A stretch of 64,000 bases of DNA from UBA3537 sp965657165 (GTDB taxonomy: Bacteria > Bacteroidota > Bacteroidia > Flavobacteriales > Flavobacteriaceae): assembly GCA_965657165.1 (NCBI GenBank), contig CBFHNG010000001.1:25583-89582 (forward strand). The letters are read 5' to 3'. The position numbers and the translations under genes are program-made. Below the pieces are notes generated by a model. The model was not told the DNA's origin, searched no databases, and saw nothing but the letters and a program-made list of their open reading frames with translations. Below, piece after piece: positions 36,808 to 45,822 of the stretch (the first letter of the stretch is position 1; every line of letters begins with the position of its first letter).

Positions 36808-38433
36808 TTAGTTGGTTGGTTCGGTGTAATACACCTTAAGTTTTACTTTTTTATGTTCATCACTAGAGTTACTACCATGCACTACAACACTCTTTGGAGA
36901 AAGAATATTCCCTGAAGGGATGCCCTTTACATCTTGATCATATTGCTGAAGTTTTTTCATATCAACAGCACCAACATTGGAGGATACCAAAAGCCCTAGC
37001 TTTACATTTGTAGAATCATTAGTTATAATGTTATTAAGGTGGCCTGTAAGACGAACTTTATATTTTTTATGCTCTGTGCCTTGATCGTCAGTTTCTGTAC
37101 TAACAGGAACAAGATGTGTGTATTTTGAGTCAGATGTTGCCGTGTTAACCGTATTGTCTAAATAATAATCTACAAGAGGAACATTATTATTCAAATCATA
37201 TATAAAAATACGATTTGGATGGTCTGCATCTGTACCTGTGATGGATTCATCAATGTAAAATTCTAAATAAGCTTCATTGATTAATCTTTTTATTGTGGTC
37301 TCCTCACCATCATTTTCTTTAAAGTCTGTGATAAAATCATCAAAATCGTTCCCCGCTTCATCTTCTGAAAAAAGTTCTACAATAGCCATAGATCCTTCGC
37401 CGCCTTTAAGGTAAATATGCTCATCGCCGTCTTGTTCATTGGCGTTTGCAATAGATTGAAGTATGTTAGCATCAAAGTTGTTTTCATAAATACTAATTCG
37501 GTTGCCATTAAATCCCATATCGTAGGTGCTATTTCTGGTAGTTACTCCACCATCAGACCCAGTGTTGTCGTATTTATAATGTAATTTTAAATGTGCATTG
37601 GTAGACGCAAAATCTAACTGAATTAAGTTGCCATTATTTGGATCTATAGCCTCAACTTTGAAGTATAACCCTCGAAAGTGATTGTAAAAATTATTACTGT
37701 TTGATAGCTCATCGCTATCTTCCTTTTCAAGAATTAATTCTTCCCAAAAATTGTTAGGCAAAGAAACTATTTCATCTAATCGTATACGAAGGCTTGGGAC
37801 TAATGTTGCTGAAGTTTCCATTTCTCCCTCATCATTTTCTTCTGTTAGTACAATTTCTTCGTTACTTGGAAAGAAATCAGACGTAGTATATAGCAGTTCA
37901 CCCTCTAAATCTGAAGCATTGAGTTGTTCAGTACTAGAAAGACTACCGTCCGAAAAATAGCGTTGACTTTCGTCTAAGTCGCTATTGGGATCAAAATCAC
38001 GTAATAGAAAATTATTTTTAAAAACAGATAGCTTTATAGGATGCTCACCATAAAGCGAATCAATAGTATATACATCATCTTTTTTCTTAACAGCGTAAGG
38101 AATTGTTAAAACAACAGAGTCTAAAACAGGATTATCGCCAAAGCTTACATTATAATTTTTTGGTGTAAGTTGTGCTAGAAAATGAACAGACGTTGATCCA
38201 AATACAGGGTCATTGTAATATCCTAAAAAGTTTTTTGGGAGGCCATTAGATTGAAATGGCGTAATACGTTTGTTGTATGTTTTTGCAGGATAAGCTTGGT
38301 ATTTTATTTCGATATTGGGGTCGCCAACAATTCCAGATCCTATCTCAGAAAACTCTTTTTCGCAAGCAAAGAATAGAACTATAACCAACCCTAGGGTAAA
38401 TAATTTTGATAAATTATGCTTCATTTGTTTCAT
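36808..38433 (-). CDS. DUF4270 lipoprotein
   Basis: A 541-residue lipoprotein (lipobox VLFFAC) with the N-terminal region of DUF4270: IGSGIVGDPNIEIKY, GYYNDPVFGSTSVHFLAQL. The family is restricted to Bacteroidota, has no known function, and is usually in this position between a GT5-like gene and glmS. The mature protein is acidic and beta-rich. The start could be the first Met or the Met four codons later; both precede the signal peptide. Confidence 0.85.
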   Translation of the reverse strand: MKQMKHNLSKLFTLGLVIVLFFACEKEFSEIGSGIVGDPNIEIKYQAYPAKTYNKRITPFQSNGLPKNFLGYYNDPVFGSTSVHFLAQLTPKNYNVSFGDNPVLDSVVLTIPYAVKKKDDVYTIDSLYGEHPIKLSVFKNNFLLRDFDPNSDLDESQRYFSDGSLSSTEQLNASDLEGELLYTTSDFFPSNEEIVLTEENDEGEMETSATLVPSLRIRLDEIVSLPNNFWEELILEKEDSDELSNSNNFYNHFRGLYFKVEAIDPNNGNLIQLDFASTNAHLKLHYKYDNTGSDGGVTTRNSTYDMGFNGNRISIYENNFDANILQSIANANEQDGDEHIYLKGGEGSMAIVELFSEDEAGNDFDDFITDFKENDGEETTIKRLINEAYLEFYIDESITGTDADHPNRIFIYDLNNNVPLVDYYLDNTVNTATSDSKYTHLVPVSTETDDQGTEHKKYKVRLTGHLNNIITNDSTNVKLGLLVSSNVGAVDMKKLQQYDQDVKGIPSGNILSPKSVVVHGSNSSDEHKKVKLKVYYTEPTN

Positions 38434-38445
38434 AAAATAGTGGGG

Positions 38446-39255
38446 CTAACTTAAAATTTTAGTTGTGTAGAAATCGGTGTATGCTTCTGCAAATTCTTCA
38501 GGGTACTGATACTCCAAAACTGGTTTATCAAAATCATTTACATATGTTTCTAGCTCTTTTGGAAGATCTTTCGAGCCTTTAATAATTCCATCTGAAAAAT
38601 CAATAGCAGTTTTAATTAAGTTGACATAATTTGGTGGATTTAAATTTTCAAGATGATTGTCTTCAATTTCGTCAAACTTAACCTTGTTGATTAATTCATT
38701 ATTTAACTCTTCATCAAAGCTTTGATCGTATATAGAAGTTACAATTTTACTATCACTAAAAAGTGGCTCATCTTTGTAATATTCTTTCAAATACAGCGGC
38801 AATAATGATGCCATCCATCCATGAACATGTATAATATCTGGTGCCCAATTAAGTTTTTTAACCGTTTCAATAACACCTTTCGCGAAGAAAATAGCGCGTT
38901 CATCGTTGTCTTCAAACAATTTTCCGTCTTCATCCGTAAAAGTTGCTTTTCTTTTAAAATATTCTTCGTTGTCAATAAAATACACCTGAATTCTTTCTTT
39001 TGGAATAGATGCAACTTTGATAATTAGTGGCATATCCAAATCATTAACAACTAAATTAATTCCAGACAAACGAATGACTTCATGAAGTTGATGACGGCGT
39101 TCATTTATATTTCCATAGCGTGGCATGAATATTCGTATTTGCCCTCCTTGTTTATTAACCATTCTTGGGGCTTCAAAGGACATAGAAGAAATCTCTGTTT
39201 CTGGCAAATAGGGAATTACTTCTGATGATACATATAATATTCTTTTGTCTTTCAT
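38446..39255 (-). CDS. Glycogen/starch synthase N-terminal-domain protein (GT5-like, half length)
   Basis: A 269-residue protein equal to the N-terminal half of GT5 glycogen synthases: ILYVSSEVIPYLPETEISSM, MPRYGNINERRHQLHEV, and PDIIHVHGWMASLLPLYLK. The C-terminal GT-B half that binds ADP-glucose is absent, and the motif that would be KxGGL is replaced by ETEISSM, so it is unlikely to be an active glucosyltransferase. It heads the operon with DUF4270 and glmS. The arrangement recurs in flavobacteria, pointing to a conserved but unknown non-glycogen role, perhaps in envelope sugar metabolism. Confidence 0.8.
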   Translation of the reverse strand: MKDKRILYVSSEVIPYLPETEISSMSFEAPRMVNKQGGQIRIFMPRYGNINERRHQLHEVIRLSGINLVVNDLDMPLIIKVASIPKERIQVYFIDNEEYFKRKATFTDEDGKLFEDNDERAIFFAKGVIETVKKLNWAPDIIHVHGWMASLLPLYLKEYYKDEPLFSDSKIVTSIYDQSFDEELNNELINKVKFDEIEDNHLENLNPPNYVNLIKTAIDFSDGIIKGSKDLPKELETYVNDFDKPVLEYQYPEEFAEAYTDFYTTKILS

Positions 39256-39292
39256 AAATTCTTCTTCTTAATTGTTGTCAACAAAAATCATG

Positions 39293-39300
39293 CAAAAGTA
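39293..39300 (-). promoter_or_regulatory. Probable -7 box of the GT5-DUF4270-glmS operon
   Basis: Minus strand reads TACTTTTG (TAnnTTTG), 38 bp upstream of the start codon at 39255. It forms a divergent pair with the panC promoter box. Confidence 0.45.
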
Positions 39301-39331
39301 CAAAATTTTATGCAGATTAACGCTAATAGCT

Positions 39332-39339
39332 TAAGTTTG
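39332..39339 (+). promoter_or_regulatory. Probable -7 box of the panC operon
   Basis: Reads TAAGTTTG (TAnnTTTG), 19 bp before ATG 39358. It lies downstream of the more upstream ATG at 39310, which supports the shorter PanC. Confidence 0.5.
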
Positions 39340-39357
39340 CAGGCCGTTAGTTTTCAA

Positions 39358-40212
39358 ATGATGAAAGTTTTTGCAACAAAACATGCACTAAATACTTTAT
39401 TGGCGCAAAAAAAAGTAGAGAGTTTTCAACTTGGTTTGGTGCCTACTATGGGTGCTTTGCATCAAGGGCATTTGTCATTAATTCAAACTGCATTGAAAGA
39501 CAATGACTGTGTTGTGGTTAGTATTTTTGTCAACCCAACTCAATTTAATAATGCTTCCGATTTGGATCATTACCCAAGAACTTTAGAAGCTGATATAGAA
39601 AAACTCAAATCACTATCATCGTCCAATATTTTGGTTTACGCCCCTGAACCAAATGATATTTATGGAGAAACTATTTTAAAACAATCTTTTAATTTTGAGG
39701 GTCTAGAACACCAAATGGAAGGAAAGTTTAGACCAGGTCATTTTGATGGTGTAGGTACGGTTGTCCAACGCTTATTTGAAATTGTTCAACCAAATAATGC
39801 ATATTTTGGAGAAAAAGATTTTCAGCAATTGGCTATTATTAGAAAATTGGTAGAGCTTACAAAATTTCCTGTAAAAATAGTAGGCTGTCCAATTGCAAGA
39901 GAAAAAAACGGTTTGGCAATGAGTTCAAGAAATGTGCGTTTAACAGAAGAAGAACAGATTCATGCGGCCAAAATTTTTAGCGTTCTAAAAACAACTAAAG
40001 AAAAATTTGGCACAGAAGATGTCACTAAAATTAAAGAATGGGTTGATCAACAATTTGAAAACGACCCTATCTTAAAATTAGAATATTTTGAAATATCAAA
40101 TGAATTGACACTTGAACCATTGGACCAAAAACAAGATAAAATGAAGTATCGCGCCTTTATAGCAGTCTATGTTCGAGAGGTTCGATTGATTGATAATATC
40201 GTATTAAATTAA
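39358..40212 (+). CDS. panC: Pantothenate synthetase
   Basis: Joins pantoate and beta-alanine using ATP; about 284 residues. The HIGH-type motif is in VPTMGALHQGHLSLI; FVNPTQFNNASDLDHYPR, FDGVGTVVQRLFEIV, YFGEKDFQQLAIIRK and MSSRNVRL follow in order. The open frame reaches back to ATG 39310, but family members start near MKVF, and a -7 box lies within the extra 48 bases, so ATG 39358 (or 39361) is preferred. First gene of panC-panD and three further genes. Confidence 0.93.
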   Translation: MMKVFATKHALNTLLAQKKVESFQLGLVPTMGALHQGHLSLIQTALKDNDCVVVSIFVNPTQFNNASDLDHYPRTLEADIEKLKSLSSSNILVYAPEPNDIYGETILKQSFNFEGLEHQMEGKFRPGHFDGVGTVVQRLFEIVQPNNAYFGEKDFQQLAIIRKLVELTKFPVKIVGCPIAREKNGLAMSSRNVRLTEEEQIHAAKIFSVLKTTKEKFGTEDVTKIKEWVDQQFENDPILKLEYFEISNELTLEPLDQKQDKMKYRAFIAVYVREVRLIDNIVLN

Positions 40213-40225
40213 TTACCTTTGCAGC

Positions 40226-40576
40226 ATGCAAATACACGTTGTTAAATCAAAAATTCACCGCGTTAAAGTTACAGGCGCCGATTTAAATTATATTGGAAGT
40301 ATCACTATCGATGAAGATTTGATGGATGCCGCAAATATTGTTCAGGGTGAAAAAATCCAAGTTGTTAATAATAACAACGGCGAACGCTTAGAAACCTATG
40401 TTATACCAGGCCCAAGAAAATCTGGTGAAATTACACTCAATGGAGCTGCTGCCCACAAAGTAAATATTGGGGACGTTTTGATTTTAATCACTTATGCACT
40501 AATGAGTCAAGAAGAAGCCAAAACATTCAAACCATCTTTAGTTTTCCCTGATGAAGCTACAAACCTTTTGAAATAA
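40226..40576 (+). CDS. panD: Aspartate 1-decarboxylase proenzyme
   Basis: Makes beta-alanine for pantothenate; 116 residues. It self-cleaves between Gly24 and Ser25 in NYIGSITID to form the pyruvoyl cofactor. Other family blocks are KIHRVKVTGADLNY and GAAAHKVNIGDVLILI. It is 13 bp after panC, so the two steps of pantothenate synthesis are co-expressed. panB is not in the window. Confidence 0.96.
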   Translation: MQIHVVKSKIHRVKVTGADLNYIGSITIDEDLMDAANIVQGEKIQVVNNNNGERLETYVIPGPRKSGEITLNGAAAHKVNIGDVLILITYALMSQEEAKTFKPSLVFPDEATNLLK

Positions 40577-40581
40577 TTCTA

Positions 40582-41544
40582 TTGAATACACAAGTTAAGT
40601 CCATCCTAAAAATTGTATTGCCACTTTTTCTAGGAGGGATTTTGGTATGGTTTTCATTACAAAAAACACCCATTGAAACACTTATAGTATATTTCAAAAA
40701 TGCCAATTATTTATGGATTGGTTTAGGTGTTTTTCTAGGAATTTTAAGTCATATATCACGTGCCTATCGTTGGAAGTTTATGATAGAACCAATGGGCTAT
40801 ACCTTACGTTTCCCCAATAGTTTAATGGCCGTATTTTCAGCCTATCTCATTAATTACACAATACCTCGCGCAGGTGAAATATCTCGAGCTACAATTCTTA
40901 CAAATTACGAAAGAGTTCCTTTTGAAAAAGGTTTTGGAACTATTGTCGCCGAACGTGTTGCAGATGCTCTTGTAATGTTTTTGATTGTTATCATAACTTT
41001 TCTTCTAGAATTTGACTTTATATACAATTTTCTATTTGCAGAAATAAACTTCAAAAAACAATGGTTATTTTTAATGCTATTTATTGCAATCCTTTTTGGA
41101 CTTTATGTACTATTCAAAAGAGGTGAACATCCACTTATACTCAAATTAAAAGCCTTTTTTCTTGGATTTCTTGAAGGGGCTTCAAGCATTTTTAAAATGA
41201 AAAAGAAATGGGCATTTATTGCACACACACTTTTTATTTGGGCAATGTATGTAATGATGTTTTATGTGACCACATTTTCTCTTGATGCCATTTCAAACCT
41301 CCCATTTTCGGCAGTTCTAATAGGATTTATTGCAGCAGGGTTTAGTATTGCACTTACAAACGGAGGTATAGGGGCCTATCCACTCGCTATTTATGCCGCA
41401 TTTTCAATTTTTGATGTTGCCGAAGGTCCTAGTCTTGCTTTTGGTTGGATCATGTGGACATCACAAACTGTTATGCTTGTTGTTTTAGGGGGCATATCTC
41501 TAATTTTATTACCTTTTTATAATAAATTCAATCCAAAGCATTAA
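40582..41544 (+). CDS. Lysylphosphatidylglycerol synthase TM-region/UPF0104 membrane protein
   Basis: A 320-residue protein with about eight hydrophobic segments and the family pattern GILSHISRAYRWKFMIEPMGY, INYTIPRAGEISRATIL and GFIAAGFSIALTNGGIGAYP. The domain is the flippase-like part of MprF; without the synthase domain it may move lipids or glycolipid intermediates. The start appears to be TTG 40582, 5 bp after panD, as no ATG lies before the first membrane segment. Confidence 0.82.
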   Translation: MNTQVKSILKIVLPLFLGGILVWFSLQKTPIETLIVYFKNANYLWIGLGVFLGILSHISRAYRWKFMIEPMGYTLRFPNSLMAVFSAYLINYTIPRAGEISRATILTNYERVPFEKGFGTIVAERVADALVMFLIVIITFLLEFDFIYNFLFAEINFKKQWLFLMLFIAILFGLYVLFKRGEHPLILKLKAFFLGFLEGASSIFKMKKKWAFIAHTLFIWAMYVMMFYVTTFSLDAISNLPFSAVLIGFIAAGFSIALTNGGIGAYPLAIYAAFSIFDVAEGPSLAFGWIMWTSQTVMLVVLGGISLILLPFYNKFNPKH

Positions 41545-41546
41545 GT

Positions 41547-41578
41547 AAAACAAACTTTGGTTTAACTTCTTTTTTTTG
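41547..41578 (+). terminator. Possible terminator after the UPF0104 gene
   Basis: GTAAAAC and GTTTAAC form an imperfect 7-bp stem with an 8-nt loop, followed by a T-rich run. Weak, and the downstream gene may still be reached by read-through. Confidence 0.35.
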
Positions 41579-41620
41579 ACTGATTTCATTAACTTGGCAA
41601 TTCAAATTAATGCCAATTTA

Positions 41621-42760
41621 ATGAGACGATTAATCCTTTTTGCAATGTTTTGCACAACACCTTTATTTGCACAAACTCAGTACGAATACATCGAATCAGA
41701 TCGGCTAGGGACTCGAGAACTAAAAATTCAATTGCCTAGAAACTATGAGGAAAATGTTGAAAAGTTTTACCCATTAATATTAGTTTTAGATGGCGATTTT
41801 CTTTTTGAAATTGTAGCGGGGAATGTAGATTATACTTCCTATTGGGATGATATGCCAGAAGCGTTAGTCGTTGGTGTTAATCAAGATAAAACAAGGTCCG
41901 ATGATTTATTTGTTTCTGATGCTACTTTTTTTCCCACTCAAGAGGGGGCAAAATTTTATGAATTTTTAGGCGCAGAGCTAATGCCATTTTTAGAAGAAAA
42001 TTATCGAATAGGAGACTTTAAAGTAGCAGTTGGACATGGTGAATCTGCAAATTTTATTAATTTCTTTAGCTTTCGAAAAGCACCATTGTTCCAGGCCTAT
42101 ATTGCTTTAAGTCCAAGCATGTCGCCATATATGGGTACAAATCTTACAGAACGATTGACAGATTTAAAATCTCCTATTTTTTATTATATGTCAACAGCAA
42201 GTGAAGATTTTAGAGAACACCGCAAAGAAATCTCTGAGCTAAACATCAAATTAGAAGCCATTGAATCTGACAATTTATTTTATGAGTTTGATAATTTTGA
42301 TGGACTAGATCACTATGGGCTAGTCAATACTTCTATACCAAACGCCCTCCACCATACATTTTTGATATACCAACCAATTTCACGTTCAGAATATAAAAAT
42401 CATATTCTTACAATGGAAACGTCTCCAGTAGACTATTTAATCGAAAAATATGAGATGATTGAAACGTTTTTTGGAATTGAAAAGCAAATTCTTCTCAATG
42501 ATTTTCGAGCCATAGCGACTGCTATTATTAAAAATGAACGCTTTGAATATTTTAAGGATTTAGGAAAATTGGCTCGGGAATATTATCCAGAATCCCTTTT
42601 ACAAAATTACTACATGGGACGCTTCTATGAAGCGACGGGAAATCCCAAAAAAGCCATGAAAGCCTATCGTGAAGCCTATATTTATCAAGAAATTGATGGC
42701 ATTACTAAAGACGATTTATTGGAGAGAGCCGATCGAATACAAGCAGAATTTGGGTATTAA
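41621..42760 (+). CDS. Exported esterase-like alpha/beta-hydrolase with TPR-like tail
   Basis: A 379-residue secreted protein of the putative esterase (esterase D-like) family. ATG 41621 gives a clean signal peptide (MRRLILFAMFCTTPLFAQ); an upstream TTG at 41576 would add 15 residues ahead of it. The hydrolase core has YPLILVLDGDFLFE, an elbow reading VGHGESANF (about residue 137) where GHSxGG is expected, and GLDHYGLV as the acid/His region. The canonical nucleophile position is Gly, with a Ser two residues later, so activity is doubtful. The tail (YYMGRFYEATGNPKKAMKAY) looks like a TPR helix pair. Its stop overlaps the radA start. Confidence 0.75.
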   Translation: MRRLILFAMFCTTPLFAQTQYEYIESDRLGTRELKIQLPRNYEENVEKFYPLILVLDGDFLFEIVAGNVDYTSYWDDMPEALVVGVNQDKTRSDDLFVSDATFFPTQEGAKFYEFLGAELMPFLEENYRIGDFKVAVGHGESANFINFFSFRKAPLFQAYIALSPSMSPYMGTNLTERLTDLKSPIFYYMSTASEDFREHRKEISELNIKLEAIESDNLFYEFDNFDGLDHYGLVNTSIPNALHHTFLIYQPISRSEYKNHILTMETSPVDYLIEKYEMIETFFGIEKQILLNDFRAIATAIIKNERFEYFKDLGKLAREYYPESLLQNYYMGRFYEATGNPKKAMKAYREAYIYQEIDGITKDDLLERADRIQAEFGY

Positions 42761-44118
42761 TGGCAAAGGTAAAAACAACATTTTTTTGTCAGAATTGTGG
42801 CGCTCAATATGCGAAATGGCAGGGGCAATGTACGTCCTGTAAATCGTGGAATACAATTGTTGAAGAAGTTGTACAAAAACCAAATAAAAACGACTGGAAA
42901 TCTTCGACTTCTTTATCTAAAGAACGCGTGTCAAAACCACTAAAAATTTCTGAAATTGATACGAGTAAAACCCCAAGACTAAACACCACAGACAATGAAC
43001 TCAATAGAGTTTTAGGCGGCGGAATTGTTCCTGGGTCTTTGATTCTACTAGGAGGAGAGCCAGGCATTGGAAAAAGCACACTTATGCTTCAACTATCATT
43101 AAAATTACCTTACAAGACTTTATATGTTTCTGGCGAAGAAAGTCAAAAACAAATTAAACTCCGCGCAGAACGTATTCATCCTAATGGCGAGCAATGCTAT
43201 ATTTTAACCGAAACCAAAACCCAACATATTTTTAAGCAAATTGAGAGTCTAGAACCAGATATTTTAGTCATAGATTCTATTCAAACACTACAAAGCGATT
43301 TTATAGAAGCTTCGTCTGGGAGTGTTTCTCAAATAAAACAATGCACTTCTGAATTGATGAAATTTGCTAAAGAAACCGCCACACCAGTTATTCTCATTGG
43401 TCATATTACAAAAGATGGCAGTATTGCTGGGCCAAAGATTCTTGAGCATATGGTGGATACCGTTTTACAATTTGAAGGCGATAGAAATCATGTCTTTAGA
43501 ATATTACGGGCCCACAAAAACCGCTTTGGATCTACACACGAATTAGGAATATATGAAATGCAAGGGAGTGGCCTTAGAGAAGTACAAAACCCATCGGAGA
43601 TTTTAATTTCTAAGAAAGATAGCACACTTTCTGGCAATGCTATTGCCGTAACTTTGGAGGGGATGCGGCCTTTGTTGGTAGAAGTGCAGGCCTTGGTCAG
43701 TTCTGCAGTTTATGGAACGCCTCAGCGAAGTGCAACAGGATTTAATGCCAAACGCCTTAATATGTTGTTGGCAGTATTGGAAAAACGAGCTGGCTTTCGA
43801 CTTGGCGCAAAAGATGTTTTTCTAAACATTACTGGAGGTATAACTGTAGATGATCCTGCTATAGATTTGGCTGTTGTTGCTGCAATTTTATCCTCAAATA
43901 ATGATGATGCGATAACAGAAAATTTTTGTTTTGCTGGAGAGGTCGGCTTATCTGGTGAGATACGTCCTGTACAACGTGTAGAACAACGTATTATGGAGGC
44001 CGAAAAACTTGGTTTTGAGACCATTTTTATTGCAAAGCACAATAAGTTTAGTCTAAAATCGACCAAAATTCAAGTTCAACTACTCTCCAAAATAGAGGAT
44101 TTGTTGAATTTTATTTAA
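42760..44118 (+). CDS. radA: DNA repair protein RadA
   Basis: A 452-residue RecA-like ATPase that helps branch migration in recombination. An N-terminal four-cysteine zinc finger (CQNCGAQYAKWQGQCTSC), Walker A GGEPGIGKST, the RadA-specific KNRFG motif (about residue 252), and a C-terminal Lon-protease-like domain (GGITVDDPAIDLAVVAAIL) are all present and of normal length. The start overlaps the esterase stop by one base. Nothing unusual. Confidence 0.97.
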   Translation: MAKVKTTFFCQNCGAQYAKWQGQCTSCKSWNTIVEEVVQKPNKNDWKSSTSLSKERVSKPLKISEIDTSKTPRLNTTDNELNRVLGGGIVPGSLILLGGEPGIGKSTLMLQLSLKLPYKTLYVSGEESQKQIKLRAERIHPNGEQCYILTETKTQHIFKQIESLEPDILVIDSIQTLQSDFIEASSGSVSQIKQCTSELMKFAKETATPVILIGHITKDGSIAGPKILEHMVDTVLQFEGDRNHVFRILRAHKNRFGSTHELGIYEMQGSGLREVQNPSEILISKKDSTLSGNAIAVTLEGMRPLLVEVQALVSSAVYGTPQRSATGFNAKRLNMLLAVLEKRAGFRLGAKDVFLNITGGITVDDPAIDLAVVAAILSSNNDDAITENFCFAGEVGLSGEIRPVQRVEQRIMEAEKLGFETIFIAKHNKFSLKSTKIQVQLLSKIEDLLNFI

Positions 44119-44130
44119 TAATTTTTCCCC

Positions 44131-44170
44131 GAATATTACGTCAAATGGCCGAATATTACGTCAGATGGCC
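44131..44170. repeat. 20-bp tandem repeat, two copies, before the fibre-like genes
   Basis: GAATATTACGTCAAATGGCC at 44131-44150 is followed at once by the same unit with one base changed (A to G) at 44151-44170, and a decayed partial third copy (GTTTGTTACATGGC). It lies 70 bp upstream of the first exported protein gene, a plausible place for regulator binding or phase-variable length change. Confidence 0.85.
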
Positions 44171-44239
44171 GTTTGTTACATGGCACTATTAAAATTCAAT
44201 TTTTAGTTGTTACTTGCGATTTGCTAAGTAAATATTTTT

Positions 44240-45067
44240 ATGCCCCTAAAATTTTACACCTACTTCACAATTGTTTTATTTTCATCAGGATTATACTCTC
44301 AAGTTGGAATTGGAACACCACAACCTAATCCTTCTTCACAATTGGAAGTTGTAGCAACAGACCGCGGGGTTTTATTGCCGCAAGTTCCATTGACAAGTTC
44401 TACTGATACACAAACGATTGTAAATGGTAATATAGAAAGTTTACTAGTTTACAATACTTCTACTGTTTCAGATATTACACCTGGATATTATTATTGGGAT
44501 GGTGCAAAATGGAATCGTCTTGATGATGAACCACAAATTTTTACAGGGAATGGCGCTCCCACAGCAAGTAATCCAAATACGCCATCTGCGGGGAATATTT
44601 ATGTAGACGAAGCTACTGGAGACGTGTACACTTTTGATGGAACAACTTGGGTGAAACAAACAAAGAACGCTACAAATGGGCTGTATGTAAAAGATAACGG
44701 AATACGACTTGGAGGCCCTTTAATTGAGCCAACAACTATAACAACAACTAGTACAAATACATTGTCTATAGTTGGGTTGCAAAATGATCCACAACCAGAA
44801 GAAATTATGGTAGTTGACCCACAAACCGGAGTGATAAAAAAAGCTTCAGTATCATCTCTTTTTAAGGAAGAGGTATTACTTCATATTGCACAAGCAGGAC
44901 AAACACAGTTTCAAACACCCCTTAATATCACAGATCCCAAAAAAGTAAACGTATATAGGAATGGTGTTAGAATAGATTTTACGGCAATAAGTTTAACAAC
45001 TATTGAGGTCGAACAAGCAGCGGTATGTTATAAAGATGATGAAATAAGAATCGTTCAATTCAATTAA
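44240..45067 (+). CDS. Exported fibre-like protein with C-terminal tail-fibre-type domain (1)
   Basis: A 275-residue secreted protein of unknown function (signal to about LYSQ, residue 21). The N-terminal part VGIGTPQPNPSSQLEVV is the motif found at the start of many Bacteroidota and phage tail-fibre-like proteins. The middle has APTASNPNTPSAGNIYVD and YTFDGTTWVKQ repeats-of-type. The last 60 residues (AGQTQFQTPLN, VNVYRNGVRIDF, DDEIRIVQFN) resemble the small beta-domain of phage tail fibres (AGQTxF...VYxNGxxL...DxVEV). No type IX secretion C-terminal domain is recognised. First of three co-oriented exported proteins, 170 bp after the radA stop. Confidence 0.75.
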   Translation: MPLKFYTYFTIVLFSSGLYSQVGIGTPQPNPSSQLEVVATDRGVLLPQVPLTSSTDTQTIVNGNIESLLVYNTSTVSDITPGYYYWDGAKWNRLDDEPQIFTGNGAPTASNPNTPSAGNIYVDEATGDVYTFDGTTWVKQTKNATNGLYVKDNGIRLGGPLIEPTTITTTSTNTLSIVGLQNDPQPEEIMVVDPQTGVIKKASVSSLFKEEVLLHIAQAGQTQFQTPLNITDPKKVNVYRNGVRIDFTAISLTTIEVEQAAVCYKDDEIRIVQFN

Positions 45068-45094
45068 CAAATAAATATTAATTAAAAATAAATA

Positions 45095-45799
45095 ATGATG
45101 AAACAACAATCACTTAAACCACATTACAATGCACTGCTTATAGCATTTGTAATTTTTTGTACAACAACTATTTATGCACAACAAACTACAGGAGATGTTA
45201 CCAAACAAGCTGATATTGTCCCTGGCACAACCACAACAGCAGGGGCGGTGCGTGTTATAGATAATAAAGGAACTATAAAATATTTGCAAGCCAAAAATGG
45301 AATCACTTTATTATCTAATACAACTGCGGATGTTACGACAACAACTTGGCAACTCGGAGGAACATTGACAGATTCAACTTACATTGATGTTAATGGGAAA
45401 CCATTTGCATTGGATGGAATTGAATTAGTTGATTTGACAAAACTTTCTGCCTCAACCAATGCTACTGACCAATCTGACCACGGAACTGGAACCGGATGGA
45501 CACTTTTGGTACGGGACGAAGCTACTGGTGCCACCAAAAAATTGTTAGCAACAGACCTTTTACAAAGCGGCCATGAAAAATTTGATGCCACGGCAGGGCA
45601 AACAGCATTTGCATTAACAGGCGCTCCAGTATTACCAAAATTTTCTCAAGTTTGGGTGTATAGAAATGGAGCTAAATTAGTCGCTAATGTAGACTACACT
45701 GTTGCAGCTTCAACAGTAACGCTTGTTCCTAGTACAGCAGTTCCAAACGACTGGCAGGTTTTCGCAGGAGATGTTATAGAAGTTCACTTTGTAAAATAA
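45095..45799 (+). CDS. Exported fibre-like protein with C-terminal tail-fibre-type domain (2)
   Basis: A 234-residue secreted protein (signal to about TIYAQ, residue 29), Thr/Ala-rich and beta-prone. Its last 65 residues match the tail-fibre-type domain better than gene 1: ATAGQTAFALTGAP, VWVYRNGAKLVANVDYT, and GDVIEVHFVK. Position 27 bp after gene 1 suggests one transcript. Either of the two initial Met codons could be used. Function unknown; likely surface-exposed or extracellular. Confidence 0.72.
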   Translation: MMKQQSLKPHYNALLIAFVIFCTTTIYAQQTTGDVTKQADIVPGTTTTAGAVRVIDNKGTIKYLQAKNGITLLSNTTADVTTTTWQLGGTLTDSTYIDVNGKPFALDGIELVDLTKLSASTNATDQSDHGTGTGWTLLVRDEATGATKKLLATDLLQSGHEKFDATAGQTAFALTGAPVLPKFSQVWVYRNGAKLVANVDYTVAASTVTLVPSTAVPNDWQVFAGDVIEVHFVK

Positions 45800-45822
45800 T
45801 TACATAAAACAAGTAATTCGTT

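Noticed and set aside
39310..39357. Longer PanC start
   Set aside because: The extra residues are not typical of the family, and a probable -7 promoter box lies within them.
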